From: Prevotellaceae bacterium
GTDB taxonomy: Bacteria > Bacteroidota > Bacteroidia > Bacteroidales > Bacteroidaceae
Length of the DNA stretch: 7,170 bases
Direction of reading: 5' to 3'
Assembly (NCBI GenBank): GCA_030536165.1
Contig: JAUNQM010000130.1
Location: 1 to 7,170 of the forward strand
Shown: piece by piece, positions 5,009 to 7,170 of the stretch
Numbering within the stretch: the first letter of the stretch is position 1
Layout: each line of letters starts with the position of its first letter
Position numbers and translations under genes: made by a program
The notes under the pieces: generated by a model
What the model saw: the letters and a program-made list of their open reading frames with translations, nothing else
Told to the model about the DNA's origin: nothing
The model's database searches: none

Positions 5009-7170
5009 ATGAATCGTTTTTTTATTATTCTTTTTTGTATGTTTGTATTACAGAATCTCTGTCTGTCAGCTCAACAGGCACAATGGATTGCATTGGAGCC
5101 GGCAGAGAATACTATTCTTCCAGGTATTCATAACACAGATAATCTTGAGGAAGATTTGAATGGCAGAGCAGTTCCTAATTATCGCATGCCTCAATTCAGA
5201 AGGCAATTTGAAGTAACGGGCAAAATTCGTTCTGCTAAAGCGCGTGTGTGCGGCCTTGGGCATTTCGATTTTTTCATGAACGGGAAGAAGGTTGGAAACC
5301 ATTTTCTTGACCCAGGGTGGACATGTTATGACAAGGAAGCCCTTTACGTTGATTTCGATGTAAAATCGCTGCTGAAGAAGGGTAAAAATCAGATTGATGT
5401 CATGTTAGGCTCTGGATTCTACACCATACCGCGTGAACGTTACTTCAAACTTATCTGCAGTTATGGCCAACCCAAGTTGTGGATGGAAATGGATATTGAA
5501 TATGCTGATGGAAGTCATCAGTTTATCGCCACAGAATGTGAGAATTGGGAAGTTTGCGAGAGTCCCATAACTTTCAGTAGTATTTATGGTGGGGAAACTT
5601 ATGATGCTCGAAAGGAAAATGAACTTAGTTGGCAACGTCCAATTTCTGCGCCAACGGATATTCTGTTGAAACCACAGGAAGGGACAGAGCTTATTGTACG
5701 TCGAGAAATTCCAGAAAAAAAACATTTTAAGAATGAGGCAGGGCAATGGATTTATGATTTAGGTCAAAATTTCTCAGGCATTGTTCGTATGCGTGTAAAG
5801 GGCAATCGTGGTCAGGAAGTCAATTTGTGGCCAGCCGAACTTTTGGATAAGCAGAAAGATGTTTTCCAAGGTCCTACTGGCTCTCCTTACCATTGGGATT
5901 ATATTCTGAGAGGTGACAAGAAGGCTGAAGTGTGGCAACCGCAATTTACCTATTTCGGGTTGCGTTATGTTCGCATAGAAGGAGCTGTTCCCAAAGGCGA
6001 AGCCAATCCTCAAGGTTTGCCAGAAATCTGCGAACTTACAGGGTTGCATACTTGTACGGCAGCGGCAGAAGTTGGTTCTTTCTCGTGTGGTGACACGCTT
6101 TTCTGTCGCATCCATGAGTTAATTGACTGGGCTATTCGCAGTAATGTGCAGAGTGTGATGACCGACTGTCCTCATCGTGAGAAACTAGGCTGGCAAGAGG
6201 AGAATCACCTGATGCAGTACTCCGTTTCGTATCGCTATGATATGCAATCCCTTTACAGAAAGATTCTATGGGATTTGGAAAACTCCCAACTGGCTAACGG
6301 CTGTATTCCCACCATTGCTCCGATGTATGTAGAGTTCTGTTGCGGTTTCGAGGACACTCCGGAATGGGGAAGCTCATTCATTATCTGCCCATGGTACTGT
6401 TACCTATGGTACGGAGACCGCTCACTTATGGAACAACATTATCCAGCCATGAAACGCTACATTGACTATCTAGGCAGCAGAGCCGTCAATAATATTGTCG
6501 CTTATGGACTGGGCGACTGGTTTGATATTGGCCCTGGAGCACCTGGTCGTTCCCAGCTTACAAGTAACGGCCTTACAGCCACTGCTATCTATTATTATGA
6601 TGTCTCCCTCATGGCTCGTATGGCAGAACTGATGAATCAGGAACAGGACGCACGTAATTACCGCAAACTTGCCGCTGAAATACGTACTGCTTACAATACC
6701 CGTTTCTATCATGCTGACGGAGGCTATTACGACCGTAATTCCCAGTGCGCCAATGCCGTGAGTCTATATATGGGTTTGGTAGAGGAAAGTGAACGTGAGA
6801 AAGTACTGGCAAGCCTGATTGCTGATATTCGTGACCGTGGTTATAGCTTGACGGCTGGTGATGTAGGCTATCGGTTTGTTATCCAAGCCTTGCAGCAGGC
6901 TGGTCGTGGCGATGTCATTTATCACATGAATAGCCGTACGGATGTACCAGGGTACGGATGGCAAATTGCTCATGGTGCTACTTGCCTTACGGAGAGTTGG
7001 CAGGCGTACGATAATGTCTCTAATAACCATCTAATGCTTGGTCACCTCATGGAGTGGTTGTATGGCGGACTTTGCGGAATCCGTCAGACAGAGGAATCTG
7101 TAGCTTTCCGCCATCTTCTAATTGCACCTCAGATTATTCCAGAGATAGGTTATGCCGATGCAACTTTACA
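5009..7170 (+). CDS. Secreted alpha-L-rhamnosidase, GH78 (3' end outside the window)
   Basis: The frame is open for 720 codons from ATG 5009 to the right edge. Residues 1-21 are a signal peptide (cleavage after LSA), so the enzyme acts outside the cytoplasm. Order of parts: N-terminal beta-sandwich with the rhamnosidase N domain (about 60-200, for example GLGHFDFFMNGKKVG and DPGWTCYD); a second beta domain (about 250-340, YDLGQNFSGIVRMRV and WQPQFTYFGLRYVRIEG); the (alpha/alpha)6 catalytic barrel (about 360-690); and the start of the C-terminal beta domain. GH78 catalytic motifs are present: DCPHREKLGWQEE (386-398, general acid probably Glu397) and GATCLTESW (656-664, base probably Glu662). 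PEWGS and GLGDWFDIGPGAPGRSQLT are also typical. It removes terminal alpha-L-rhamnose from glycans or glycosides. Perhaps 80-100 C-terminal residues are missing. Its position after the lyase suggests a shared substrate. Confidence 0.95.
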   Translation, partial: MNRFFIILFCMFVLQNLCLSAQQAQWIALEPAENTILPGIHNTDNLEEDLNGRAVPNYRMPQFRRQFEVTGKIRSAKARVCGLGHFDFFMNGKKVGNHFLDPGWTCYDKEALYVDFDVKSLLKKGKNQIDVMLGSGFYTIPRERYFKLICSYGQPKLWMEMDIEYADGSHQFIATECENWEVCESPITFSSIYGGETYDARKENELSWQRPISAPTDILLKPQEGTELIVRREIPEKKHFKNEAGQWIYDLGQNFSGIVRMRVKGNRGQEVNLWPAELLDKQKDVFQGPTGSPYHWDYILRGDKKAEVWQPQFTYFGLRYVRIEGAVPKGEANPQGLPEICELTGLHTCTAAAEVGSFSCGDTLFCRIHELIDWAIRSNVQSVMTDCPHREKLGWQEENHLMQYSVSYRYDMQSLYRKILWDLENSQLANGCIPTIAPMYVEFCCGFEDTPEWGSSFIICPWYCYLWYGDRSLMEQHYPAMKRYIDYLGSRAVNNIVAYGLGDWFDIGPGAPGRSQLTSNGLTATAIYYYDVSLMARMAELMNQEQDARNYRKLAAEIRTAYNTRFYHADGGYYDRNSQCANAVSLYMGLVEESEREKVLASLIADIRDRGYSLTAGDVGYRFVIQALQQAGRGDVIYHMNSRTDVPGYGWQIAHGATCLTESWQAYDNVSNNHLMLGHLMEWLYGGLCGIRQTEESVAFRHLLIAPQIIPEIGYADATL

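Noticed and set aside
5715..5722. Run of eight A in the rhamnosidase as a possible programmed slippage site
   Set aside because: The frame stays open and conserved GH78 sequence follows, and A-runs are common in such genomes.

Overview
The window looks like a polysaccharide-utilisation region of a Bacteroidota chromosome (Prevotella/Bacteroides type). The reasons are the gene families (a FucP-like sugar MFS permease, a heparinase II/III-like lyase, a GH78 alpha-L-rhamnosidase and an unrecognised secreted protein), AT-rich starts without clear Shine-Dalgarno sequences, and a good match to the Bacteroidota promoter form (TTG, 19 bases, TAnnTTTG). No SusC/SusD pair, regulator, transposase, tRNA, rRNA or CRISPR is visible.

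Layout. On the minus strand, an MFS permease (805-1983) is followed after 48 bases by an exported protein (756 down to 1, running off the left edge); they probably share a transcript. A 442-base divergent intergenic region (1984-2425) follows. On the plus strand lies a reading frame for a secreted heparinase II/III-like lyase (2426-4828). It is interrupted by one in-frame amber codon at 3131-3133, with the same frame open on both sides. After 180 bases comes a signal-peptide-bearing GH78 rhamnosidase (5009 to the right edge, C-terminus missing).

How it may work together (inference): the lyase and the rhamnosidase would open a rhamnose- and uronate-containing glycan outside the cytoplasm. The permease would import a released sugar, and the exported protein might bind glycan.

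Two observations stand out. First, the amber codon splits an otherwise intact lyase gene: it is a recent nonsense mutation, a recoded or read-through stop, or a sequence error. Second, the best promoter in the intergenic region points at the permease operon and sits between imperfect inverted repeats (2231-2246 and 2309-2325), the arrangement of an invertible promoter. Flipping it would point it at the lyase. An eight-G tract in the presumed leader of the permease operon is a further candidate site for length variation.
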